From the NCBI RefSeq assembly GCF_030247195.1, contig NC_080672.1, positions 348,872,413 to 348,936,412 on the forward strand: a stretch of DNA of 64,000 nt. The letters are read 5' to 3'. Made by a program: the position numbers and the translations under genes. This stretch comes from Topomyia yanbarensis. Its lineage: Eukaryota; Arthropoda; Insecta; Diptera; Culicidae. The notes under the pieces were generated by a model. That model saw nothing but the letters and a program-made list of their open reading frames with translations. It did no database searches and had not been told where the DNA came from. Shown here in pieces: positions 35,456 to 46,479 of this stretch. The first letter of the stretch is position 1. Each line of letters opens with the position of its first letter.

Positions 35456-36150
35456 TGCGTCAAAACTGTTAGTGGTAGTCAGGGATGCCAAAGGTACCAG
35501 TAAACTACATTTTTTCGGTATATTTACATTTGCACAAGCCGTACAGCCCGCTACAGCGACGCATCACTACAGCTCTTGCCAGAACGGTAGCCAAACCGAG
35601 TACATTTTCCCGTAGAGCAGTAGAATACATTTTTGTTTTGCTGCTGTACTCCGACTGGCGTAGTAAAGTTTGTTCTCTCGCTTTGTACATTTTTCTCTGC
35701 GTAGTCAAAGAGAGAAGCCCGCACACGAAAGCGATGATGCCGGCCGTGGCGTAAACGAACCATATTTATTGTCGTCGTTTGTGATTGAAAATATTGAATA
35801 GATTAAAAATATTAAAAAGTGTAAAATAAGGAAAGAGAAGCTGTACCGCTCGCGTCTGGTGGCTGTACTGGGGGCAGTATTTCTTTGTCATGTTACTGCT
35901 TTGCTTACAGACTGCCGTACAGCGCTGGGCGTCCTGCAATAGCGAACGACAGCAGCGTCAAAAGAGAAATGAGAATGTAGGCAGAAAAATTACAGCCGCA
36001 GAAAATGTAGGCATTTTGCATCCTTGGTGGTAGTGAACAGAGACAGTCTATAAAACGTGGTATTGATGACGTAGACGCTACCATTCGCCCATAGAAACTG
36101 TCACAAATACGAGCGCAGGGACAGTTTTCGTTTTGACGCATGCTAGGACC
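35456..36150. mobile_element. Small TIR element interrupted by a hAT MITE
   Basis: The ends GGTCCTAGCATGCGTCAAAA and its inverse (36131-36150) bound it. Removing the hAT MITE and one TSD leaves about 140 bp. Confidence 0.75.
35480..36026 (-). mobile_element. hAT MITE, copy 2 (547 bp, TSD GTGGTAGT)
   Basis: Begins CAGGGATGCCAAAGG and ends TTGCATCCTTG. The perfect 8-bp duplication GTGGTAGT lies at 35472-35479 and 36027-36034. It is the reverse-orientation sister of 32718-33274. Two independent target duplications prove two transposition events, not an inverted duplication of the region. Confidence 0.92.
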
Positions 36151-36345
36151 TTTTCTAACTTCTAACTGTAATAACCAGGTCCCTGTTGGGCAGCCATTTT
36201 GTCCTAGCCAACATCTGCCCTTGTTAAAATCAAAACAACCCAATGCTATTGCATGGGCGACATGGGCCTAGAAGCGGCTAGGCCCACATATGTTAGCTAC
36301 TGCCAAAGTCTGTATATCTCCATAGCGGAGTGACAACCCCCTGGT
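36142..36345 (+). repeat. Dispersed repeat D, copy 1
   Basis: Shares with 41873-42022 (inverted) CATTTTGTCCTAGCCAACAT, ACCCAATGCTATTGCA and CTAGGCCCACATATGTT. A diverged copy lies at 49740-49900 (AAAGGCAGATGTTGACTTTG, GCCGCCTAGCGG). Confidence 0.65.
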
Positions 36346-38136
36346 AATAATCCGTCCGACCGGGAACGTGGACCAGCAGAGGCAGCTTCAAAGCAAAGAG
36401 CAGGTTCACTCAAACTTCCGAATTCTTTTTATAAGATTAAGGAAACAAACAAGGTTATTATTTTGATCGCGCACTGGAATAAGAGACTCATGTCTCAAAT
36501 CCAGCTGTTTTTATTTACCTTTCTGCAAAAAGACCGTAACCTAATTTAAGGTATAATTTAGTGTTGTACTAAGTTATACACATTTTAAGGTACACAACAG
36601 CGAGAAGCTGAAATCTACATTGAAACTTTGTCGTGTTTTAATTGTGGCATTCAAATGCATCGAATAACTTAATGATACCAAAGAGAATAGTGAAAGAGAC
36701 GCAGAGTGAAAATCAGTCAAAACGGCAACACTCCCTTTACGATGATTTCAACACTAGAATTTGGCAACCGTTTCCAAAGGCAGCACTTTAAATGACTCCT
36801 ATTATATTTTGAAAACAAACCTTTTGTCGATCGTTGGATTTGTTTATCAAACGATGTGCATTTCGAAACAAAGAGATGAAATAATTCTAAAACTTGTTTT
36901 TACTCATACATAGACTCTAGAATGCACCTTACAATCACGATTGCACTAAATTCTGACGAAAATTCAATTTTTTTTTGATAGATTTACAATACTTATCTCC
37001 TCCAACTCAGGCATGAGTAATGTTTATTTACATTGCACGATTGGTCTGCTCAATAAGGTATTTTTGGCTTCACACTATTCGACTCTTTTCCTACTCTCTT
37101 TGAATGATACGAATGTACCATTGCAGGTGCTTCAAGCTGTCCTCAACCCCTAGTCAGCAGTTTTCACGCCACCCTCCGCGTTACCGCTTGGTAAGGCAAA
37201 ACTGGTGTTGAAGGGGGTCAATTAAGGTTGTCTGACGTATTCGTGGTGGTCACATCATTGGCATCTCCGCATTAGAATCGGCAGACAGCCTTTGTTGATT
37301 ATAAGAATAGGGAATATGTATGCAGTGGTATGAAAACTCTTTTTCACTCACTAATTGATATTCGCGCCAGTAGAGCTTCTTGAGCGTCTCATATACGAGT
37401 TCAGAAAATGATGGATTTTGATTCTATGAGACGATCGATCGACGGTTACAAAATGCCGGAAGAGATAAGCCGCGATAAGACACTGAAACGAAGTTACACT
37501 AACACATGTTTCTTATGTGTACAATTTCACTGAACTGCCTGTGACCTTCGACTGGCATTGTTCATTCTCATTGGTTCGAATGTCTGCATGTCTGATTGGT
37601 AGACGTGTGCTCCTACTTACATTTGGATAAATCAATTCGCTTGGGAGTTGATATGTGGATTCGGTTAGTTGTCGACTCTTTTGACCTTGGGTATGAGGCT
37701 AGTTCAGAAAAGGAGTGGCACCTAAGAGATAGTTAATTACACAGGACTTGTTTTTATGATGATTTATCTCGGAGAAGCACGACACGACATCACACGCTCT
37801 CTGAAACAAACTTGTGCTAAATAGTATGTATATAAGTAAGAATGTAAGCTCGTATGTATGAATGTATGCCTGTATGTATGGACGTGTATAGGAGCAACGT
37901 ATCCTTGAGCAACATGGAAGGACAGCCTCTGAGCCGCCATAACGCTTATAAGAAGCCGGGTGTGTCATAGGTGTGGCCATGAAGTACTGCACATACCTAC
38001 CAACAGGTACAACGGTGAGACAGTAGGTGCCCAGTTAATGCACATAGGTTGCAGAAATAGGTTGTTGAGACAGCACGATTGTATACTGATAAATAATCAT
38101 AACAATAATACACAGACTACATGCATTCATAGCCTT
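36346..38136. other. Intronic or intergenic, no gene seen
   Basis: 1.8 kb between repeats. A few TATG-rich phrases occur at 37820-37890. No exon is supported. Confidence 0.4.
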
Positions 38137-38389
38137 CCCGAGCAAATACGCATGGGTTCAAACACCACATAGCCCCTTGAAAAGACCTTAAACATGGTCC
38201 GTGACAAAATTCACAACCATCAAGACACCATAAAATGGTCTCGATAACCCATAAATACACCAACATATGGTATTTTATATGGGATCTACCGGACCATGGC
38301 GATGGTGTTTTCATGGTTTGAACCCTTTTCAAACACCCATGTCAAACCCCATGACCATAGGGGTATTATGGGCTTTTCGTTTGCTCGGG
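38137..38389. mobile_element. MITE with CCCGAGCAAA ends
   Basis: 253 bp with 10-bp perfect inverted ends CCCGAGCAAA / TTTGCTCGGG and a partly palindromic interior (CATGGGTTCAAACACC versus GGTTTGAACCC). It sits about 540 bp upstream of the membrane-anchor exon. The flank is TT on both sides, too short to call a target duplication. Confidence 0.7.
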
Positions 38390-38925
38390 TTGGCCATCCA
38401 GAATACGAAAATTGGTGTGGATTTTGCATGTAGATTTCATTGTTCAATTAGACAAAATACCTCCATCGGACACTACTGTAACATAAAACGCATAAAATAT
38501 GATGAACCTCGTGCAAGCATGATAACGTGATGAATTTAGCTTTTTCTTTTCTCACCCCTTACAATATTTTACTGTCACTGTCTACGACGACAATTTAGTT
38601 TTCCTTACCCAGTTCAACTCATTTTCAATTGGATTAAGTTCACATGCCTTTGCCACCTCCTTCAGCAATAGTGACATCAGACGCATAACATGTTACAATT
38701 GTGTTTCAATATTTGCTACCAACCACATCCTAGATATACCAGCTCAATACAGTTGATAATAAACCTTTTATAGATTTGATACCATCGTAAATTACTCTGA
38801 TTACGCTTAACTCCTATTTGTACCTATTTAGAATATCAGTAAGAGTGTAATATCGGCCGAGAGAAGATTGTCTTTTGAGTCGCTTACTAGAATTACAAGT
38901 TGAAAGTGAGTGAAAATATAATGCC
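38390..38925 (+). promoter_or_regulatory. Candidate second promoter region of the hexosaminidase gene
   Basis: The region between the MITE and the membrane-anchor exon. An initiator-like TCAGT occurs at about 38834, followed by 90 bp of likely leader. The upstream ATG at 38921 is followed at once by a stop (ATGCCATGA), a two-codon upstream ORF that overlaps the main ATG. Confidence 0.35.
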
Positions 38926-40966
38926 ATGAAATCTTCTCTTGTCACACGAACCATGCTTGCTGCTTCATTAATAGCGATCATTGGCACTGGCGTATACGTG
39001 GTTATTGCGTATACACATGTGCATGACTATTCGGAAAGGTGAGATCTTTTAAGCGTCGAATCTCAAAAGAATCGATTTGCTTTTCTTTTTGTGGACTCAG
39101 CTCAACTAAATAGATTCGGTTCGGTTTAAGGGCTCCTTCTTTAACCTGCAATACATTTACTTAAGCTCTAACAAAAGCTAGCAACATCTCAGAAAAAATC
39201 TAACAAAATCTCCTTTACATATCTTTTTCAGCACTCCCGTATGGGGCTACCGGTGTGTGGACAGTCGCTGCGAGAAGGTTGCACTGGATGCCAACGATAC
39301 ACTGCAGAAAGCGGTCAGTCTGTCAGTGTGTCGTCTGTATTGTAATGAGATTTTCGGAACGTTGTGGCCCCGTCCGACCGGAGAGTATCGGCTCGGTAAC
39401 AACTTGATACACATCAATGCGTACGATATCCGATACCAGTGGGATAAATCGTACGAGGTTTTGAGTAAGAACTGGGACGCCAGCGTGGAACGATTCCGGG
39501 GTCAATTGATGAATAAGGCTTCCGGAGAGGAGCATAAATCCGGGGGAAAGCGTATGGTGGTGAATGTGGCCGTCGACACGGATTCGCTAGTTTTGAACCA
39601 TGGAACGGACGAGAGCTACAAGCTAGCAATAACCGGTTCGGAGACCGGAGATGTGTCGGTAAAAATCAGCGCAAACAATTATTTTGGGGCAAGACACGCT
39701 TTGGAAACGTTGTCGCAGTTGATTGTGTTTGACGATTTGAGAAATGAGCTGCAGGTGGTTTCAGATGTTGAAATTCAAGACGCGCCAGTATTTCCGCATC
39801 GTGGAGTAGCGTTAGACACATCTAGAAACTATGTCGATTTAAAATCTATCAAACGGACGATTGACACATTAGCCATGGTTAAGATGAACGTTTTTCATTG
39901 GCATATTACTGACTCGCAGAGTTTCCCGTTGGTAATAAAATCTCACCCGACTCTGCACACGTATGGCGCTTATTCTCGTAAGGAGATCTACACGGCTGAG
40001 AACGTGGCAGATGTGGTACAATATGCGCTGGCTCGGGGAATTCGTGTCATTCCAGAACTTGATGCTCCGGCACACGTTGGAGAAGGATGGGAAAAAACAA
40101 ATCTCACCAGCTGTTTCAACTTCCAACCGTGGGTCAAATACTGTGTGGAACCACCATGTGGTCAGTTGGACCCTACGAATGATAAGGTGTACGACGTACT
40201 GGAAGATATATACCGTGAAATGAACGTCATGTTTAGTAACTCGGATCTATTTCATATGGGAGGAGACGAAGTGTCACTGAGTTGCTGGAATTCCAGTGTT
40301 GAAATTCAACAGTGGATGAAATCGAAAGGTTGGGGTCTAGAGGAAGCAGATTTTCTTAAGTTGTGGAATCATTTCCAAAGCAACGCTCTTGAACGCCTCG
40401 ATAAGTCCCTGGGGGACAACCGCCCGATCGTGATGTGGACAAGCCATCTTACCGAGGATCCTTATGTAGACCAGTATCTTGACAAAAATCGATACATTAT
40501 TCAAATTTGGACCACTGGTGATGACCCTAAACTTACGAAACTCCTTGAGAAGGGTTTCCGTGTGATCATTTCCAACTATGACGCCCTCTATCTAGATTGC
40601 GGATTCGCTGGGTGGGTTCAGGGTGGTAACAATTGGTGTTCACCGTACATCGGCTGGCAGAAGATTTACAATAACGATCTTAAACTGATGGGTGGCCCTT
40701 ACTCTTCCCAAGTGCTAGGAGCCGAAGGTGCACTGTGGACGGAACAAGCCGATCAGCTGACGCTGGATGCCCGTTTGTGGCCCAGGCTAAGTGCGCTGGC
40801 AGAGCGACTCTGGACTGATCCTCGCGGTGGCTGGGAGCTGGCAGATTCACGAATGCTGATACACCGAGAACGGCTAGTTGAGAACGGTATTGCTGCGGAA
40901 AGCTTGCAACCCAAGTGGTGTTTGCAAAATGAGGGCAACTGCCCTATGGATCAAGGCAGGTTCTAG
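38926..40966 (+). CDS. Beta-N-acetylhexosaminidase, GH20 (membrane-anchored form)
   Basis: Two exons: 38926-39038 (37 codons + 2 nt) and 39232-40966. The 193-bp intron has GTGAGA and TTTTTCAG ends; the total is 615 aa. The first exon encodes a short cytoplasmic tail and a transmembrane anchor (TMLAASLIAIIGTGVYVVIA), a type II topology. The GH20 accessory domain follows (CRLYCNEIFGTLWPRPTGEY). The catalytic barrel includes HRGVALDTSRNY, FHWHITDSQSFPL, RVIPELDAPAHVGEGW and HMGGDEVSLSCW with catalytic Asp383-Glu384. Near the C-terminus come GAEGALWTEQAD and LSALAERLWTDP. It removes terminal GlcNAc/GalNAc from chitin oligomers or N-glycans. An anchored form resembles insect fused-lobes, but NAG-type chitinolytic enzymes are equally close by motif. 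Confidence 0.95.
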
Positions 40967-41125
40967 AATTCTGTTTGATATTGTCCATGCAGCTGTGATT
41001 ATGATTGAAAAATCCGTCGCTTCGAAAGCAAACATGCAATATTCAGTACTTGATGACAGGTTTTAGAATGGTTATAACTTTCTTTTAATATTAATACTCA
41101 ATCTTTAGAATACTTACGAGGAAGA

Positions 41126-41131
41126 AATAAA
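41126..41131 (+). terminator. Poly(A) signal AATAAA of hexosaminidase
   Basis: AATAAA 160 bases after the stop codon, in an AT-rich 3' flank. The first canonical signal downstream. Confidence 0.55.
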
Positions 41132-41872
41132 AACTATTGGAAAGTGTCTTCCCTTTTATATAAAACGTTGGAGCAAATTTACTAGATGAAATTTATGCAG
41201 AATAAAGAGATTTTCTACCAGCTTTGATTATCCCTAATAATAGATATAGTTAAAGATTGACTAAAACTTTTCGAAAGTTCCCTGGTGCTACAAGCTTGAA
41301 TCCGATTACCATTTCATTATGGTATTGTGCATTGGATTGAAAAAAGTACTTCTAAGTACTAGGACATAGAACGCACCTTTTTCAAACAAGTGCTACCGTA
41401 AAGTTTATCGTTTTTTGGCACTACGAGTACAACAGTGCCTAGGATTTCGATTGCATCATAAGATCCGAAAACGGATGTGTATCATACGGTCTCGGACTTT
41501 GTTATGCATATTGCTCGGGACCTTATGATGCACATCCGTTTTAGGATCCTGTTAATTGCATGGACGTTGTGACGCACTACCCTTCGGACGTTATGACAGT
41601 GCCCATTATTATGGTGGTCGAATAATCCGGGTGCCTCGAATCATGACTTGCAGGTTACTCCATCATGGGCCGCCTATATCCAGTCTTCGTAAACGCAAGC
41701 CGCATGCGTATCGTCGACGACTGCACACAGTCAACGAATGCGGGGTCTGACCTGAAGTCGACGACCTCCTTCAGGTTTTCTGCAGAACACAAGTTTAATA
41801 GGTCTCTTCTGGTACACGCCGCTACACGTCCAGCCCACTGTAGGCTGCCCAGGAGGGTGTCACTCCTGTCAT
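41132..41872. other. Intergenic with a small palindrome
   Basis: 41461-41488 (GATCCGAAAACGGATGTG...) and 41521-41548 are inverted copies of about 28 bp. A minus-strand frame at 41655-41939 (94 codons) overlaps repeat D and has no recognised domain. Confidence 0.45.
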
Positions 41873-42022
41873 CCTCTATGGAGATATACAGACTTTGACA
41901 GTAGTCAACATATGTGGGCCTAGCTGCATCTAGGCCCATGTCGCCTGTGCAATAGCATTGGGTTGTTTTGATTTGAACAAAGGCAGATGTTGGCTAGGAC
42001 AAAATGGCTGCCTAGCAGGGGG
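41873..42022 (-). repeat. Dispersed repeat D, copy 2
   Basis: Reverse-complement match to 36142-36345, as described there. It ends near a CAGGGGG run. Confidence 0.65.
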
Positions 42023-42086
42023 CTGAGTCTGCCGCATTACATCAGTTTTTCGATGTCAGTATGATTGTGTACTTGGTACACTGCGT

Positions 42087-42150
42087 ATAATCGTAAGTCA
42101 TTCCCATGTAGATAGGGAACCCATAGAACATGGGACTGACTTACGGTTAT
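42087..42150. repeat. Hairpin repeat (CCCATAG-type), copy 2
   Basis: A palindrome from ATAATCGTAAGTCA to TGACTTACGGTTAT. The core CCCATGTAGATAGGGAACCC is shared with the other hairpins. Confidence 0.7.
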
Positions 42151-42212
42151 GGGCAGTACAGTCCGTGGTTCATTCGTCTGTACCATTCTGTAGTCTCTAC
42201 TGTACCGACCGG

Positions 42213-42297
42213 TATACTGCCGCTAGAAGCATAATTGTCCCATGTGTATAGGGATTCCCATAGCACATGGGACAATTATGCTTCCAGCGGCAGTATA
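42213..42297. repeat. Hairpin repeat (CCCATAG-type), copy 3
   Basis: An almost perfect palindrome: stem TATACTGCCGCTAGAAGCAT with its inverse, then ATTGTCCCATGTG, and the loop around ATAGGGATTCCCATAG. Transcribed, it would give a stem of about 35 bp. Confidence 0.8.
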
Positions 42298-42515
42298 GCA
42301 CGCAGAATTTAAGCACATCATGCACTCGATAAAGTGTGCATCCTTCAACGCCCAATGGCTCATGGTCGAACAGAATTACAGTATCAGTGATTTGTACGAT
42401 GCAACTTTTAAGTGCATCTGTAGACTACCGGGTATTCAATTGGGTCATTAAACGAAGAATAAAATAATCCTTTTATTTCATATACGGATAGAGCTCATCT
42501 TTCTAAATAGAACAA

Positions 42516-42610
42516 TTTTTTGAGAAGGGCCAATAAGCATGCTGTCAAAATTCACTTGGAGAAAAGAAAGAGAATTTTGACAGTATGCCTATTGGCCCTT
42601 CTCAAAAAAA
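42516..42610. mobile_element. Foldback element of about 95 bp
   Basis: The arms TTTTTTGAGAAGGGCCAATA and its inverse share also GCTGTCAAAATTC. The loop is about 20 bp. It adjoins an orphan family-C end (CAATTGGGTCATTAAA at 42436). Confidence 0.75.
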
Positions 42611-42679
42611 CACGCGAGATTTCAACCTTTAAAACATCACTATCGATCTTCCTTGATAGTGAATTTAGCCACGTGGGTT

Positions 42680-43260
42680 AGCATTTTTGACAGTTACTCC
42701 GCTTTCAGTAGCTTCGTCTGTCTGGAAAATTTCTCGGAGCATTGATCAAGACGAGCCCAAACGGTCGTCAACCATACTGCCATCGTCCAGCACCACTTTT
42801 GCCTTTCCCAACTTCCTAACAGAATACTTGTGCCTTTCCCAACTCAGGCAAAATTTCATCGATGGTAGTGAACTGAAGGTGGGGATGTTTGAGCGCTTTA
42901 TTTAGTGGAATGGAATCGAGATAAATCCGAACGGACTCTGAGTTCTACTCCTTGCGTTTCACCAACACAGTGTTGCTGGCCCAGCCAGTGTGTTGAGTCT
43001 CCTTCACGATCAACCTCGAGGTTATCAAGGTTCGTTTGCTATTCTTTCAGCTTTTCTCTCATCGCAATTGGCGCTCTTCGAGGTGGTTGTACCAAAGGTG
43101 TAATGTTTGGGCGTACCTCCGGACGGTTCTAGAGAATTTGCTGGTACCTTAAAAAATCTCTTCGTGTTGGTTAACGATATCCTGAACTATCATATCACAC
43201 GGTAGATATTCAACAACCCTTCTCCCATTGACCGGCAGTGCTTTTATGGAAGAAACTTGT
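42680..43260 (-). pseudogene. Ty3/gypsy reverse transcriptase remnant
   Basis: The minus strand reads NITPLVQPPRRAPIAMREKL, and in other frames VIVKETQHTGWASNTVLVKR. These are the conserved start of a gypsy RT (the usual pattern is a PPRR-P---REK helix, then IVKE and W-SN-VLVKRK). Frameshifts and stops break it within about 150 codons. No LTR is seen nearby. Confidence 0.75.
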
Positions 43261-43917
43261 CTGCATATATTGATAAATTTTGTATTATCCATAGATGTAC
43301 ACATGTTTAGCCCTGGAAATGAAAAGCGATAGCTCTACTGTACTTCCAACGATCCATTTCAAGAATGCCTGTTTATACACGTATATTCTGAGGCCGACTT
43401 CATATACAATAAGCCCCGCGCGAGTATATCCACGTATCAATTGAATATGTGTAATATATTTGCACTTCCAGAACGAAAAATAATATTTTTGATTCTGGCA
43501 CGTATTTATAATAAGGTAAAATATATAAACATTGAAGAACAACACAAAACGATCTCACCAGCGAGTTGCTCTGAATTCGTTATTGTCTATCCTGAGATAA
43601 ACTAGCGTTTCGTCGATTTGTTGCTTAATGTGACACACATGAGTGCGAACGAAACAAAAATAAACGTCAAACTGTTTTTTTCGCTTGCACTAATACAAAG
43701 TGATCCTGCGCGTAATTCGGCGCACAGCTTGGTGGCGCATGGCTGAAATGTCACGATGTGGATTTTAGAAAAGATTCGCAATACTTTGTGGCTTTTCTGC
43801 GAAGAATTCTTCTCCATCCACAATCAGTGAAATCGTTGCATCAACTAGTCAAGTTCAGATGGCGCTGTGGATGCTAAGTGGGTGTATTTTTTAGTGGGTG
43901 GCTTAATTTGCGAACAT
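43261..43917. other. Intergenic, no gene seen
   Basis: Nothing recognised apart from short frames. Confidence 0.4.
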
Positions 43918-44084
43918 ACATTAGGATAGGGTGACCATATCAGACGAGTAAAAAACCAGGACAGTCGAAAGAGTACTGCTTCCTCCTGCTACCTCTCAAT
44001 CGACATAGCCACACCTCAATGCATTACCTGAGCCGTGGATCCTTTAATATTATCAATGTGTAAATAAAAATAAATAAATCCAAT

Positions 44085-44245
44085 TGGGGGTAGACGTAGC
44101 GTAGTCGGTAAATCGATTGCCTTGTACGCAGCGCACCTGGGTTCGAGCCCCGATCCCGCACATAGGGTTAGAAATTTTCATAAGAGATTTTTCTAACCCG
44201 ATGAGGCGAATGACCTTAAGACTCTATAATCGAAATAAAAAAAAT
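44085..44245 (+). mobile_element. tRNA-derived SINE
   Basis: A tRNA-like head with A box TAGCGTAGTCGG and B box GGTTCGAGCCC, about 35 bp apart, then an unrelated body (TTTTCTAACCCGATGAGG) and an A-rich tail at 44233-44244. The anticodon stem-loop is readable (ATTGC CTTGTAC GCAGC, anticodon TGT), but the parent tRNA is uncertain. This is the architecture of mosquito tRNA-type SINEs. Confidence 0.75.
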
Positions 44246-44289
44246 CGAATTTCATTGTGTATCCATCGGATCTTGTGTACGTGATTTGT

Positions 44290-45140
44290 TACTTTGCGTA
44301 AAGATCTTATTTCTTATTGATTTATTTCATTGCCTCTTGTTGCTTGTGGATCACTTCGTCCGCTTTCTCTCGGTTTATCGTTTTCGTTAATGCTATCCTC
44401 GCTGTTAATGTTCTATGGGCTTTCACGATTACCTGGTTTGAGTTGTTTGTGGGGCCTACGGGTCACGATTGCGTATCCGTGTTCTTTGTTATTCATTTTA
44501 TTATCGGTGGTGCTAGCAGTTGATTGGGAAGTAGTAGGCGCATCACAATGATTGGACACGCTGTGCGTAGGTTCTGTTGTTGCACTATTCGTTAGTGCCT
44601 GAGCTGCAACTCCAGTGGTTTGTGATTTAGTTGATGTTGATGAAGGCCTGTGTGATGGGTATGCTTGCAGTTGATATTGCTTCGTTAGAGGTTTGTGTAC
44701 ATGGTTTCTCGTAGTGTGTCTTCTTGTTTAATAACGTGGGGCACGCAGGGGTCTGTCCTTCATACGTGCACAGCGTAATTTGAGATTTGGTCACGCGTTT
44801 TGTTTTGAATTGAAAGTTCAGATATGACGGAATAGGTTCCGTCACTCGCATTTTCACGAAAGAAACACCGTTGGAAATACCTAGCAAAATTTCTCCTGGT
44901 TTCAAACTTAAATCTTATGTATTCTGACATGATGGTTGTAATAAATTTATTAATAGTGCCCAGGTGTAGATCGTGCAGATGCATATCAATCTTATCATTG
45001 TCAATATATACTATCTATCTTGTATCTATCTATCTTGTACCTTGGTCCTAACATTATCATGCTCAACGATGTATTGCATGTTGTCTTCCATAGCGTAGCT
45101 TTCCGTTATGGCCAAAGTTTTAATCGTTATCAGTAACGAG
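44290..45140 (-). pseudogene. Non-LTR ORF1 (gag-like) remnant
   Basis: The minus strand shows broken frames: MEDNMQYIVEHDNVRTKV, HLHDLHLGTINKFITTIMSE, GISNGVSFVKMRVTEPIPSY and LCTYEGQTPAC. The phrases ...NGV..VKM.....IPSY and TY.GQTP.C are typical of the RRM-zinc-knuckle ORF1 of LOA/jockey-type mosquito LINEs. The serine/threonine-rich C-terminus follows in another frame. Several frameshifts. Confidence 0.6.
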
Positions 45141-45487
45141 AGTGTGGTGGGCTTGTATAACGACGACTTCCGTTAGTCTGAGCTGCAATTGCAAATTTGC
45201 TGTTGAGTTTCAAACATCTTAAAATAAATGATCGATATCGCACCGATGAAAGTAACGGTGCTTTATTGTTCACACTGGCTTGGGACGAATTTTATTATTC
45301 GATTGCTTTGCTTATTTATAATACTGGCACGGTACATATAGACAGCAGACTTTAGGTAGAAACGTTTGTTTGATTCACTGCACTGTTAACAAGCAGAGCG
45401 ACTGAAAAGGTACTGGTATCGACCCTGTAGTAATAGACCTTTCTCGTCAAAAAATTTTATATGATAGGATACTTCCTTTTTTATCCC
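45141..45487. other. Interior of the 8.4-kb unit, no feature seen
   Basis: No coding or repeat signature found. Confidence 0.35.
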
Positions 45488-46000
45488 CAATTGGGTCATT
45501 AAGCTATATATAGTTTTCCGTTCCATTCGATAAATTTTAGGTCCAATATACATAATATAACATTATTTCAAAAAAAAATTCGTTGTAATACGTAAAAACG
45601 ATTTTTTTGTTTTTTAAAATAAATCTTATGTAAACTTGGCAACCATACATAGGAAAACTGCGGTTGTTTACATCTCCTATCAGGACAACACCCAAAATGA
45701 AAGAAAAACTATATGCAATGGATGGTGTTTATGTCAAATAACAATAACCCTCTGGGAAAACCGAGAAAACATGCCCTAATTTTTTCTGACAGGGCATCAT
45801 TTGTCGTGAAATTCGATATGTCAAATCCTTCCTATAGTGTCAAATCCAGACTGTCAACATATTTCTTTATTTTAAATTTTAATATTATTTTCACGTTTCC
45901 TGAGTTGGAAAAAAACATTGTTGCAATCACGAAAATCAGCTTTATCGAGGTAAGTAATAAAAAACGACTTTTTTTTCTCATTTAATGACCCAATTCGTTT
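45488..46000 (+). mobile_element. TIR element family C, copy 2
   Basis: Colinear with 28003-28507 and bounded by CAATTGGGTCATTAAG and TTTAATGACCCAATTC. The flanks differ outside CAATTG and ATTCGTTTC. Confidence 0.75.
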
Positions 46001-46479
46001 CTGCCTATTGCCCCGATGATTTGGTACCTCTAACTATTGAAAAAATCAAAAATAGTGCAAGCTGCTCATTTAGCCCCATATGCTGAATACCTATCTTGCC
46101 TTGTTTCCCCATATTTTTACACCATTTGGATGAATTTCCTGTGGGGAATACTAAAAGGATGCCAGATCTGCATATATATTAGTAAATCTGAAGATTTTGC
46201 ATTTTCACTGCAGATCTTTTGCAGATTACAAATATTTAGCAGAACAAAGCCTATGCCAGCCAATTTATACACCAGCCTTCAACATTTTCGATCATTTAAA
46301 TTACATACATTTATTGAAGATTTTTGTAGCAATCGGCAGACTTTTATATTTTTACTGCAGGCTATTGTTTAAATAGACCTAGCATCACTGATGCTGAAAT
46401 GATTCATTCATATACCTGTCAAAAATATAGAGCATTGTATGAAAATGTATAACCTCACTTTTCTGACAGTTCGGTGTGC

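Noticed and set aside
39323..40126. Antisense frames over the hexosaminidase exon
   Set aside because: These are shadows of a strongly conserved GH20 coding exon.
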